Assembly: GCA_916048095.2 (NCBI GenBank)
Contig: OU696588.1
Location: forward strand, 6,691,001 to 6,755,000
DNA from: Sacculina carcini
Taxonomy: Eukaryota; Arthropoda; Thecostraca; Sacculinidae
Direction: 5' to 3'
Length of the DNA: 64,000 nucleotides
Made by a program: the position numbers and the translations under genes. The notes under the pieces are model-generated. The model saw only the letters and a list, made by a program, of their open reading frames with translations, was not told where the DNA came from and did no database searches. Positions within the stretch are counted from its first letter, which is position 1, and the number at the start of each line of letters is the position of its first letter. This document shows, one piece after another, positions 8,410 through 17,355 of the stretch.

Positions 8410-11364
8410 TCAAAAATATACAAAATCAGGCTTCCGCCGGAAACGAACAGTGCGCCCTCTGCGGGTTCGGACGCTTGATTCAGCTCTCACAGGGCCTTGA
8501 CCGTTGTCTTGACTGGTGACGGCGGGATCAGCGGACGATGCGGGTGTTGGTGCTGACAGCTGCGGATCGGCGGCGGAGTCATCCGGTGGTTTCGGCAGCG
8601 ACAGTGGAGGAGACACGGGTATGGTCGGTTTTAGCCGGACAATAGACACCGTGTCTCTACCACCAGATGGCAGTTCGATAGTGAACACACGAGGGGTGCG
8701 GTCCACAACTCGGAACGGACCGCGGTACGGTGCCTCGAGGGAATGCCGCACCCGGTCGACTCGCACCCATACGTGTGTACAATCCTCCAGCTCCTTGGGC
8801 ACGTACGATGCCGTCTCTCCATGTGCAGAGCCAGCTGACAGTCGACGGAAGTCGATTTCGGACATGCGACGCGCCAAGTCACGAACAAACTGGTGCTGCA
8901 TGTTGGTAGAGGAGGTATCCTCGACGGTCACACGCGGACACAACAGCTCTGTACCAGTCACGGCGCTGAACGGTGACGTACCTGTCTCTGTCGGCAGCAT
9001 ACGAATGCCCAGTAACACCACAGGCAGTGCAGGTAGCCACTCCTGGCGGCGAGCCATGATCGCCGTCTTCAGCACCCTGTGCCGGCGCTCGACCATGCCG
9101 TTGGCCTGAGGCCTGTAGGCAGCAGTACGGAGCCTGTGAAAGCCAATCGTTGCCGCGAGACACCGGAACAGATCGGCCTCGAACTGGACTCCACGATCCG
9201 AGACGATGTAGAGGGGCACCCCGAAACGAGATACCCAGGTCTCCACGAAGGCGCGCGACACCGCTTCCGCCGTTATCTCCGCCAGAGGGCAGGCTTCCAC
9301 CCACCTTGAAGCACGATCTACACAAGTCAAGACAAACCGCATGGGGTTGGCGATTGGGTGTCCTGGCATTGACTGTGGAGGCAGAGGGCCGACAAGATCG
9401 ATGTGCACTGTCTCAATCCGACCGGCAGACCCCACAAACGGCGTCGGCGGCGGCTTGGTATGACGGTGCACCTTGGCCTGCTGACAGGAGAGACAGGACC
9501 GGACCCATGCTTTGACGTCTCGCTCAAGTGTCGGCCAGAAGTACCGCTGCTTTAGCAAGACGACACTACCGTGCACACCAGGATGGGAGATGTTGTGCAG
9601 ATGGTGGAAGACCGTCTGACGATGGCTGACCGGTACAAATGGACGCGGCATCGTGTTTGACGTCTCACAATAGAGTAGATGCTCGCCCCTGATTGTGTAC
9701 GGTTTGAGGCGAGACAGCGCAGCCTGCGTCTCCCTGTCTTCCGCCTGGGCTGCCGCCAAAGCGGGTAGGTCCCAGATGTCAACACTGACACTGCAGGCTG
9801 GCCGTGAGAGGCAATCGGCAACGATGTTCGACTCGCCTTGTATGTGCTCCACCCGAGCTACGAATTCAGCGAGCACAGACAGGTGGCGCTGTTGTCTGTC
9901 CAACTTGGCCGGCTTGGAGCTGTAGAAGGCGCCTACCAGCGGTTTGTGGTCTGTAAACAGCACCGCATTCCTGCCCTCCAAGATATGCCGAAAGTGAAGC
10001 ACGGCAGCTTGTGCGGCAAACAGCTCTCGGTCGAAGGCTGCGTACTTGCGCTGAGCGAGGGACAGCTTCTTAGAGTAGAAGGCAATGGCACGAGGGACAC
10101 CACCAACAGCCTGATGGAGAGCTGCCCCTGCCGCGTGAGAGGAGCAATCAGTGACGAGATGATAAGTATCACTGGTGGGATCGTCGCGGAGGCCAGCGAC
10201 GCTCTGTGGACGCGGAAAATCGGTTATGGCCGCCACACGGTCCGTAGGAGGTCCGATGCCACTGCGGGTGATTTGATGTCCAAGAAACTGCACGGACGGG
10301 CAGAAAAACCGACACTTGTCCATCGCCAGCCGAAGACGGTGCTCATGGAGAACCGCGAAGACTGCAGCAAGATCGGCCTGATGTTGCTCTTCTGAATCTG
10401 AGAATACAAGCACATCATCCAGGTACACAAATGCGCATGAGAGATGCCTGAAGGCACCGTCCATGAACCTCTGGAACGTCGCACCACTGTTGCGTAGTCC
10501 CAGAGGCATGTACCTGTACTCAAAGAGACCAAAAGGTGTCGTTACCGCAGTCTTCGGGATGTCCTGGTCGGCCATCGGGATGTTGTAGAAGGCCCGAACC
10601 AGATCAATCTTGCTGAACACCGTCTTCCCGTGCAGCTTCGATGAGACATCATGGATATGCGGCAGAGGGTACCGATCAGGCGTGGTGAGAGCATTGAGGG
10701 CTCTGTAGTCTCCAGTGACGCGCCACTCACCTGGAGACCGCTTCGGTACCATGTGAAGTGGTGAGGCCCAAGGGGAACTCGAAGGACGTACCACGCCCTG
10801 CCGCAGCAGCTCCGAAAAGGCACGTTCTGCAGCAGCGAGTCGCTCAGGATCGAGCCGACGAGGAGCTGCGAATGTCGGCGCCGCACTTGCTGTATCCACA
10901 AAGTGATGTACAGCACTGGCGGTCACTTTGTCAGCGCTGCAGCTCTCCACACTAGACGGTGCCGTCAGCGACGGGAACCGATCGAAGAGAGATTGCACGC
11001 GCTCGGGCAGATTTGGCCAACCATTGACCACTATGCCACACGATACTTCCGAGGGAGCACACTTGACGATAATATTGGTGTTGGCATCGCTCACTGTTCG
11101 CTGCTTGCAGTCAACCACTAAGCCGTAATATGCCAGAAAATCCTGTCCCAGGAGAGGGCGCGTAACGTCGGCAACAACAAAAATCCACTCCAATTGTCGA
11201 CGCAAGCGCCGTAGCGCTAGCGTCAGGTGCACCTCTCCGTGGACAGGAATTGACTGACCGGTGGCAGAGCTCAGCTGGACAGCGGTAGGATTGATAGTCA
11301 GTGATGACACTAGTGCAAGGGGTACAATCGATACCGCTGCACCAGTGTCCACCACAAAACTCAC
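8410..11364 (-). CDS. Pol polyprotein of Gypsy element 2 with RT deletion
   Basis: 984 residues counted from a GTG at 11364; the open frame reaches upstream past the gag stop at 11439, so translation probably enters by frameshift. Order: protease [10 protein letters not shown] (about 3-12); RT with [14 protein letters not shown] and YLDD (about 315-318); RNase H from [14 protein letters not shown] (about 404); integrase with a zinc finger ending CLSCQQAK, then [18 protein letters not shown] and NGMVERRH carrying D, D and E; GPFRV module; Pro/Ser-rich tail. At about residue 393, GLR joins directly to DDPTSDT. Relatives have roughly 55 residues there (the FLGM..YRRF thumb/connection). The loss is in frame, at about 10183. 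Reverse transcriptase from this copy is likely inactive. Confidence 0.94.
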   Translation of the reverse strand: MSFVVDTGAAVSIVPLALVSSLTINPTAVQLSSATGQSIPVHGEVHLTLALRRLRRQLEWIFVVADVTRPLLGQDFLAYYGLVVDCKQRTVSDANTNIIVKCAPSEVSCGIVVNGWPNLPERVQSLFDRFPSLTAPSSVESCSADKVTASAVHHFVDTASAAPTFAAPRRLDPERLAAAERAFSELLRQGVVRPSSSPWASPLHMVPKRSPGEWRVTGDYRALNALTTPDRYPLPHIHDVSSKLHGKTVFSKIDLVRAFYNIPMADQDIPKTAVTTPFGLFEYRYMPLGLRNSGATFQRFMDGAFRHLSCAFVYLDDVLVFSDSEEQHQADLAAVFAVLHEHRLRLAMDKCRFFCPSVQFLGHQITRSGIGPPTDRVAAITDFPRPQSVAGLRDDPTSDTYHLVTDCSSHAAGAALHQAVGGVPRAIAFYSKKLSLAQRKYAAFDRELFAAQAAVLHFRHILEGRNAVLFTDHKPLVGAFYSSKPAKLDRQQRHLSVLAEFVARVEHIQGESNIVADCLSRPACSVSVDIWDLPALAAAQAEDRETQAALSRLKPYTIRGEHLLYCETSNTMPRPFVPVSHRQTVFHHLHNISHPGVHGSVVLLKQRYFWPTLERDVKAWVRSCLSCQQAKVHRHTKPPPTPFVGSAGRIETVHIDLVGPLPPQSMPGHPIANPMRFVLTCVDRASRWVEACPLAEITAEAVSRAFVETWVSRFGVPLYIVSDRGVQFEADLFRCLAATIGFHRLRTAAYRPQANGMVERRHRVLKTAIMARRQEWLPALPVVLLGIRMLPTETGTSPFSAVTGTELLCPRVTVEDTSSTNMQHQFVRDLARRMSEIDFRRLSAGSAHGETASYVPKELEDCTHVWVRVDRVRHSLEAPYRGPFRVVDRTPRVFTIELPSGGRDTVSIVRLKPTIPVSPPLSLPKPPDDSAADPQLSAPTPASSADPAVTSQDNGQGPVRAESSVRTRRGRTVRFRRKPDFVYF

Positions 11365-11438
11365 TGACCTGCAACCGACCTTTGCAGCGACTTCGAGCAG
11401 TGGCAGACGACCTGTCGCAGTGGAGACCGCCTGCCGCG

Positions 11439-12272
11439 CTAGTTTTCCTGCTCCGCAGGAAGAGGAGCAGGCGAACTGGATCGAGAACTATCGCGGGATG
11501 GCGGAAGAACCCTCAACCCCCTCGACTTCGTGGGCCACCTGCACCACGTGCGGCATGTTCGTGCAGCCGGTCCATAATAGAGGTGCGCCCGGCAAACCTG
11601 CGGCCTCTGACCATCGTGGAAAGGCTGCACACCGCTCGAACTTCCAGTGCTGAGAGGGCGGCGTCCTGCTGTCCTTGGTGGAGTCTGTGAATGAAACTGT
11701 CGGTGATCGGCGATTGCGAAGCAGTGCTGGCTCCGAGTCAGAGGAACCAGCTCATCCGCCAGAGAGCCCAACTGCTCCAGTGTTAAATCTCTTTGCGCTG
11801 CCAACGCAGTGGAGATGGCCGGTGGCAGCGCTTGCAAAAACCGGTGGCGCACCAGGTCCTCTCCTGCTCCCGCTTTCATCGCCGTCTGGCGCAGTTCCAC
11901 CATGAAAATGGAGGGGCGGCCAACCAAGGTAGTCTTCGAAAGAAGCTCTTCGAAGAGCTCAGCCTTAGATTTTGAGAAGGCTCCTTCAAGTGCCGCCTTC
12001 AGCTGCGAGAATCGGTGACTCGAAATCACCTCGGGGTTCAGCCGTGACACCACCTCAGCCGGCAACGAGGCCACCGCATGGAAGAACTGAGTGTCCTCCG
12101 CGGTGATCCTCGCCAACCGGAACTGCGCCTCCAGAATGGCGATCCACCCACTCACAGACTTCTCAGAGAACGCTGGAGGCTTGATGGAGACGTGGGCGGA
12201 AATAAAGGGGTTGGTAGTTGACTGCTCACTGCCAGCTCCAACGTTAGACGCCTTGACATCTTCTGATGCCAT
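11439..12272 (-). CDS. Gag protein of Gypsy element 2
   Basis: 277 residues from the ATG at 12272 (start MASEDVKAS). The capsid-like region contains [27 protein letters not shown] and [11 protein letters not shown], the pattern of Gag proteins of many invertebrate Gypsy elements. No CCHC zinc knuckle is present. The frame stops at TAG directly after EQEN; the pol frame lies -1 to it and is already open there, so Gag-Pol probably forms by -1 frameshifting close to GGAAAAC. Confidence 0.88.
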   Translation of the reverse strand: MASEDVKASNVGAGSEQSTTNPFISAHVSIKPPAFSEKSVSGWIAILEAQFRLARITAEDTQFFHAVASLPAEVVSRLNPEVISSHRFSQLKAALEGAFSKSKAELFEELLSKTTLVGRPSIFMVELRQTAMKAGAGEDLVRHRFLQALPPAISTALAAQRDLTLEQLGSLADELVPLTRSQHCFAIADHRQFHSQTPPRTAGRRPLSTGSSSGVQPFHDGQRPQVCRAHLYYGPAARTCRTWCRWPTKSRGLRVLPPSRDSSRSSSPAPLPAEQEN

Positions 12273-12351
12273 GACACAATATGAACAACGATGAAACGAT
12301 GAGAGGACAAAAAAAATCACCAATATCAAACAATTACGTCTAGAATTCAGG

Positions 12352-12369
12352 TCCTCACTCGGGGCACCA
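12352..12369 (-). promoter_or_regulatory. Primer-binding site, elongator tRNA-Met type
   Basis: On the minus strand TGGTGCCCCGAGTGAGGA starts one base after the 5' LTR. It is complementary, with one mismatch, to the 3' end of animal elongator tRNA-Met (...TCACACGGGGCACCA). Confidence 0.7.
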
Positions 12370-12370
12370 C

Positions 12371-12699
12371 TTTAGCGCTATCAGATAGGTACTCACACCA
12401 AGAGAGTCAGGAACATAAGGGCGTATATTAGAAACGATTCCTTAGAAGAAAACTCGTAAGCACACGTAGGTCGTTCAAGGAATACAAAAAACATAATTTA
12501 CAAGCAATACAATTGAAGACAAAGAAGGTCATAATAAACCCTCATATTCACAACCTTACATATTAAATATTATATATAAAATAACAGTAATTACTTACGT
12601 GGACATTATCATATTCAAACATGGCGCAACTGGCGCAACCGCAATATTTATAAACAACAATTATGAGGGCTGCCACGCAATCATCAACAATCCGCCACA
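12371..12699 (-). repeat. 5' LTR of Gypsy element 2
   Basis: 329 bp, identical by eye to 7957-8285. On the minus strand it starts TGTGGCGG at 12699. Confidence 0.95.
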
Positions 12700-12703
12700 A
12701 GTT

Positions 12704-13138
12704 ACATCGTGTTGTTGTTTGGTACGTGTGCTCGGTTGTATTTATATGTCTTATTTAAGCTTGTTTGCGATGTTAAAAAGGCTAATTTAGCTTTCTACGA
12801 TTTTATTATTTTATCACTCATATTAACCGTATGTGATGGCTGTTGCAGAGTACTGTGGGTTGTCTAAGTTTCTTTTTATGTCATAGGTGTATTGACGACT
12901 CTGAAGAAGAAAACAAAACTTAGATAACCGACAGTACTCTGCAACAACCATCACATACGGTTAATATGAGTGATAAAATAATACAATCGTAGAGAGCTAA
13001 ATTAGCCTTGTTAACATCGCAAACAAGCTGAAATAAGACATAGAAATACAACCGAACACACGCACCAAACAACAACACGATGCAACTACCCAATAGGCCA
13101 CATATGCGCAAATAACGCCACAAAGTCTTTACATTACA
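12704..13138. repeat. Foldback (palindromic) element, copies B and C
   Basis: Two arms of about 175 bp, 12704-12880 and 12917-13090, are inverted copies of each other, with an interior that contains TCATAGGTGTATTGACGACT. Arm C runs on to about 13138. The left arm continues, after removal of Gypsy element 2, into 7944-7956 and is then cut by the end of the Ginger-like element. Copy A at 1691/6600 is a third relative. No coding sequence. Confidence 0.8.
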
Positions 13139-13770
13139 ATTGATGCAGCATACGCAAACTGACACTTCATCACTATCATCCGTCGATAACGTAAAAACCT
13201 CAACTTCTCTCAACCAAGTTATCCCACTGTGGAATCAAATGTCGAAAAAACCGACAATGTATTTCTCGACGCACAGATCAATTCAAAGACAGGCGCGTGC
13301 GGGACAGCGATGTCCCACACGCGCCTACAAGACCACACCACACAGCGAACACCAAGAGACAATCCCTGACTCCTCCCCGTTAGCGAATTATATAGTCAAG
13401 CTATGTTCGAAGAGCATAACAACATTGAAGAACATTTGTGTGACAACAGCGATGACACATAAGCGCTCATACACACATGCAGACTCATACACACACATGC
13501 GCACATACCAATATACAACAGATACATTGCCACATATAGACGCATGACAACAGTGGCGATGCCGTGATCACACACACACACACACGCATACACACTCACG
13601 CATATAACATACTCATACACACACATACGTTCGCATGTACAAATAGTGCCTAGCAACAGGGACGATTACGTGACCATATATACACACCCACACGCATACA
13701 GATGCGCATACAGGCACTGACTCACATTCACACACGCGCACGCATACACACTCAGGCAACGCCACCTAGA
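13139..13770. other. CA-rich spacer
   Basis: Mostly (CA)n-like and CACATAC-rich sequence with no recognised coding region. It contains the hairpin listed separately at 13291-13326. Confidence 0.6.
13291..13326. repeat. Strong hairpin shared with 57004-57038
   Basis: AGGCGCGTGCGGGAC pairs with GTCCCACACGCGCCT (one mismatch) across a 6-base loop. A second hairpin with a related stem and the same outer bases (GACAGGCGCG ... CGCCT.CAAGAC) occurs at 57004-57038, so this belongs to a dispersed repeat. Confidence 0.7.
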
Positions 13771-14068
13771 TAGTGATGCGAAAAAAGGTTTTTTTTGTTA
13801 CGGTTTTTTTTTGCAAAAAAACATGTTTTTTAGTTTTTTTTTTAGAATTAGCCCCAATTGTCATCGGATGTTGGATTTTAGTACATAGAAACGAGTTTAA
13901 TTGACGTTTTGTACATCTTTACGTGTCTTATTTCAAATATAATTTGATAAAAGTATAAAAAACAAAAATATTTATCAATAAATACCTCAGGAGACTGTTT
14001 GAAAGTGCATCCGGATCCGGTGGTTTAGGTTTTTTCATTGAAAAAACCCATGTTTTTAAAGATGTGTA
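13771..14068 (-). mobile_element. Fragment of hAT-like non-autonomous element
   Basis: Starts TAGTGATGCGAAAAAA and matches the terminal 300 bp of 17356-19292 in inverted orientation and 48295-48570 in direct orientation. Shared landmarks are TAGCCCCAATTGTCATCGGA and GTGCATCCGGATCCGGTGG. It ends at ACCCATGTTTTTAAAGATG; the remaining element is missing. Confidence 0.8.
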
Positions 14069-14514
14069 TTGTGTTTATTGTATATTGCATTGTATTGTAT
14101 CTTGTACTATATATAATTGTGTGTGCGTGCATATGTATTTGTGTGCGTACGTGGGAGTGTGGTTTTGTGTACGTTGTATGCGCGCGCGGAGGTAGCTGCG
14201 TCACACAAGCGCGAGCGATGAGTGCATGCATGCGCGGGTGGTATCCGCCCGGAGTCACCGGTCGCTCGTGCATGTTGGGCAGTGCGTTACTGGTGAAGTG
14301 AGAGTGTGTTGTGTGTGCGGTGGTTTAGTGTTGTTCGGTGGAGAGAGTAGTATTTAGTGCATTGTGTTGCGGTGTGATCGTGTGGAATTGTGCTTTCTTG
14401 TTCTTTTATATTTTTCGTGCTTACATTCAAATACAAGCTAACCGGCCCTTCCGGCTACAAGCTAACGCAAACTGTAACTACAACCACAGAACTAATATCT
14501 TGCATACTCTCATA
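14069..14514. other. Spacer without recognised gene
   Basis: TG-rich sequence leading into the 23-bp minisatellite. It is open in one frame, but no domain or conserved motif is visible. Confidence 0.4.
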
Positions 14515-14951
14515 TATCTATCAACCACCTCGCAGGATATCTTTCAACCACCTCGCAGGCTATCTATCAACCACCTCGCAGGCTATCTATCAACCACCTC
14601 GCAGGTTATCTATCAACAACCTCGCAGGCTATCTATCAACAACCTCGCAGGTTATCTATCAACCATCTCGCAGGTTATCTATCAACCATCTCGCAGGTTA
14701 TCTATCAACAATTTCGCAGGCTATCTATCAACCACCTCGCAGGTTATCTATCAACCATCTCGCAGGTTATCTATCAACCATTTCGCAGGATATCTATCAA
14801 CCATTTCACAGGTTATCTATCAACCATTTCGCAGGTTATCTATCAACCACCTCGCAGGTTATCTATTAACCACCTCGCAGGATATCTATCAACAACCTCG
14901 CAGGTTATCTATCAACCATCTCGCAGGATATCTATCAACCATTTCGCATTT
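14515..14951 (+). repeat. 23-bp minisatellite, 19 copies
   Basis: Unit TATCTATCAACCACCTCGCAGGT (given here as TATCTATCAACC + ACCTCGCAGGT), 19 head-to-tail units with substitutions limited mainly to three positions. Because 23 is not a multiple of three, the translation repeats every 69 bases, and two forward frames stay open across the array. No spacers, so not a CRISPR array. I treat the frames as chance. Confidence 0.95.
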
Positions 14952-16127
14952 CATCTACCAATTGGATACACGCGATATGCATACAGTTATGTACATAAGC
15001 ATAATCGTAACATGTATGGTCGCGCACATGTATAGTGGTAATTCGTGCGTGCGTAGTTACATTTTCAGCCAGTATGCATGAGACATGAACAGTGGAGACA
15101 ATTAGCACGAGAAAGTCGCGTGCAAACTGACATGTGCTGGCTCGCGTGACTGCCGGCAATTAACGGTAAATTGGCTGTGTTAGCAGTGGTGAGATGACAG
15201 TGTGTGTGTCTGCGTCCACCAGCCTGCCTCTCTTGCTCACAAGCTAATTGCTCATGTGAGTCGAGTAATGACACGCGGCAGCCAGCCATAAATGAAGGTA
15301 TAAAACACTATTGGGCTGTGGTGCATATTACCACAGTGAGTCTTGATACCAATCAATTGTATTATATCAATGTGTATTCTACATCGGATTAAAACTCTAC
15401 GTTATGTCCAGTGAAAACATAAATGTGCTTATTGAGAAAATTACAGCGCGCATTGAACCAGTGCAACGCCAGATCAAAATATTAAATTTTATGAATCATA
15501 ATAGATTAGATTGAAATGATATGTTGCAATATGCACTGAGAGTATTGCACTTGTTCGGGTTAAGTTTGACCATGTGATGGCGTTTGGTGAAAAAATGTGT
15601 GATATTGATAGCTCACTTTGACGCATCAATGAAGTAGATCACCAGAGACGCGATACTCAAGAAGAATACCAAAACAACCTGCAGCACCGCACAAAACAAC
15701 AACTTCAACTTCAGGTATCAATTAATCAATATTAACACAGGCATCCTGATAACACTGTTTGTCTACATTGCGGCCAGTTATTCGAGCAATATTGCCGTTC
15801 AGCGTATTCATAGCATTACTCTAATGACCAATATACTCCGTCCAGCCAATTTAAACATATGCAAATACACTTAAATTGATGACATATTCATAAACCGTAT
15901 AGACCCTTAGCAATCGCTCCATGCAGAAATGTATGGGTAATATGTTCATCACTGAAGTGCTCTTTTCAAAGTGAGTCAGTGGTTTCAGCCTGTACGCGTT
16001 CTTGCTGAACATTCACTCGTATATTATTTTATCTTGTTGTTTTTGTAGTTGTAATTACGATGATAATGTGACAACAATGGACTAGCAGTTTATTTAACGG
16101 CAAAGTGAGGTATGGTCGGCAACTGAC
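14952..16127. other. Putative intron of slo, no recognised exon
   Basis: Lies 3' of the slo exon on its strand and so is probably intronic. I found no match to the S1 segment or later parts of the channel on either strand, and no TE domain. AT-rich from about 15400. Confidence 0.5.
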
Positions 16128-16442
16128 CAGAATGCGTCCCGTGGTGGTCTGGCCTGAAATAAGTTCCCCAGCCCAGTCCTTGGCCTCGGACACGAAATTG
16201 TCCTCGAACTGAGCCCGCTGTGTCGTCGAGGCAGGTGCATCGCTGGCTGGCTTCAACTCCTTGTTGCTGGGAGTGTAGTCGACTTCCTTGGGAGGTCGGC
16301 AACATAGAAACGTCGCTGCTCGCCATATCAGAACGATGAGTAGGCCGCAGATGAAGGTCAAGATGGAGGACAGCAAAAAACACCACCACTTTCTCTCTTT
16401 GAGACAAAGTTCCGTATCCAACTCCAGCTGGTTTCCTTCCAT
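16128..16442 (-). CDS. slo: BK channel (Slowpoke) first coding exon, partial gene
   Basis: 105 codons from the only in-frame ATG (16442), ending at donor GTCAGT (16127 downwards). Slo forms the large-conductance calcium- and voltage-gated potassium channel of the plasma membrane. The exon encodes a short extracellular N-terminus, the S0 helix (KWWCFLLSSILTFICGLLIV), an intracellular linker with CC after the helix, and the conserved block EAKDWAGELISGQTTTGRIL just before S1. That block and the helix match insect Slo as I know it nearly residue for residue. The next exon should begin with the S1 segment; none is seen in the 16 kb to the left, so the rest of the gene lies outside the window. Intron 1 would then exceed 16 kb and hold two Gypsy elements. 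A retrocopy is unlikely because the exon ends at a donor exactly where S1 should follow. Confidence 0.93.
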
Positions 16443-17355
16443 GTCTGCTGTTGCACTCCAACACACTAGAAGGTGGCAAGTGGGACGATCTCAACGATTT
16501 ATTCAATGCATTTTAGCAGTGTTTCACAGTTCAGGGCGGCATCTTGAATACAGGCGTTTGTCAGTGGCATCAGGCCAACACCAGATCTTATGCCATTGGG
16601 TAATGTGCACCTCGGCGTGCAGACGCTAGCACTCACTCAGTGGCCAGTCCACTCAACAATGTTCAACAATGCTGGCACAGGAACACATACACTAGTCCTC
16701 AGTCATTGCCACACACACACCCGCCCGCACACACGTGCTGGGACATACAACAGGCACGTATAAACACGACCGTCCGCAGAGGCCGATCGTCGGCGCGAGA
16801 ATGTGCGAGTGTGTGTCAGACAGAGATCAATAGCTCGGCTGGCACACAGTCGCGCGTGCGCCGCTCGTGCAACCATCGCGTCGAGTGGCACGACACACTG
16901 TTGCGGTGGCCACGCGTGCCGACTAGACATTTATCAGCTGAAATACTACCGTAATGGCACAGTGACCTGCATTCACTTGTCCATCGTTCCCGCTGCGTCT
17001 TATCAGCGCGTGCAACCAAACAGCTTCAAGTCCTCCTACCCAATGATAACTCTTTCGTGTGTAGACAAGTTTATTTTTTATCTAAAAAATGCAAAAAATC
17101 GCACATGCACAAAATTGAATTTCGACGTATGCTGATCCAGGTAACATTCATATTCCATGCAGCAATCTATCAAAAATCGATAGGTTAAAAATAATTACAG
17201 TGGCCAAAAAACGCCCTGGTAGCAGAATAAGATAGACTGTCACGACTCACACATCAAATGTCACACAATAACATGTCACGAGGTTTGTGTCAGTCTTGTC
17301 GGCACTGTTGCCACGCGCTGCTGCTTAGTTACCTGTCCACCACTAGTAGTGGTGC
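16443..17355. other. slo upstream region, no second gene seen
   Basis: 5' flank or 5' untranslated sequence of slo (minus strand). CA-rich and GC-richer around 16690-16920; no TATA box or other promoter signal could be assigned. Open frames here are shadows without domains. Confidence 0.4.

Larger units (their letters stand above)
7957..12699 (-). mobile_element. Ty3/Gypsy LTR retrotransposon 2, recent, internally deleted
   Basis: A 4.74-kb element on the minus strand with 329-bp LTRs that I read as identical. AGTT is duplicated at 7953-7956 and 12700-12703. Read on its own strand the LTR begins TGTGGCGG and ends CTAAA. It has a PBS of tRNA-Met type, separate gag and pol frames, and a purine tract by the 3' LTR. 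The pol frame lacks the RT thumb/connection, so this copy probably moved with help from another element. It inserted in the foldback repeat; the empty site is visible near 13085. Confidence 0.95.

Noticed and set aside
14515..14951. CRISPR array
   Set aside because: Units are directly adjacent with no unique spacers, and the sequence is eukaryotic.
14338..15081. 247-codon frame across the 23-bp minisatellite as a gene
   Set aside because: The repeat has no stop in two frames, so openness is expected; no homology, and the unit length is not a multiple of three.
1..16127. Further slo exons
   Set aside because: I looked for the S1 and later segments on the minus strand and found no convincing match.
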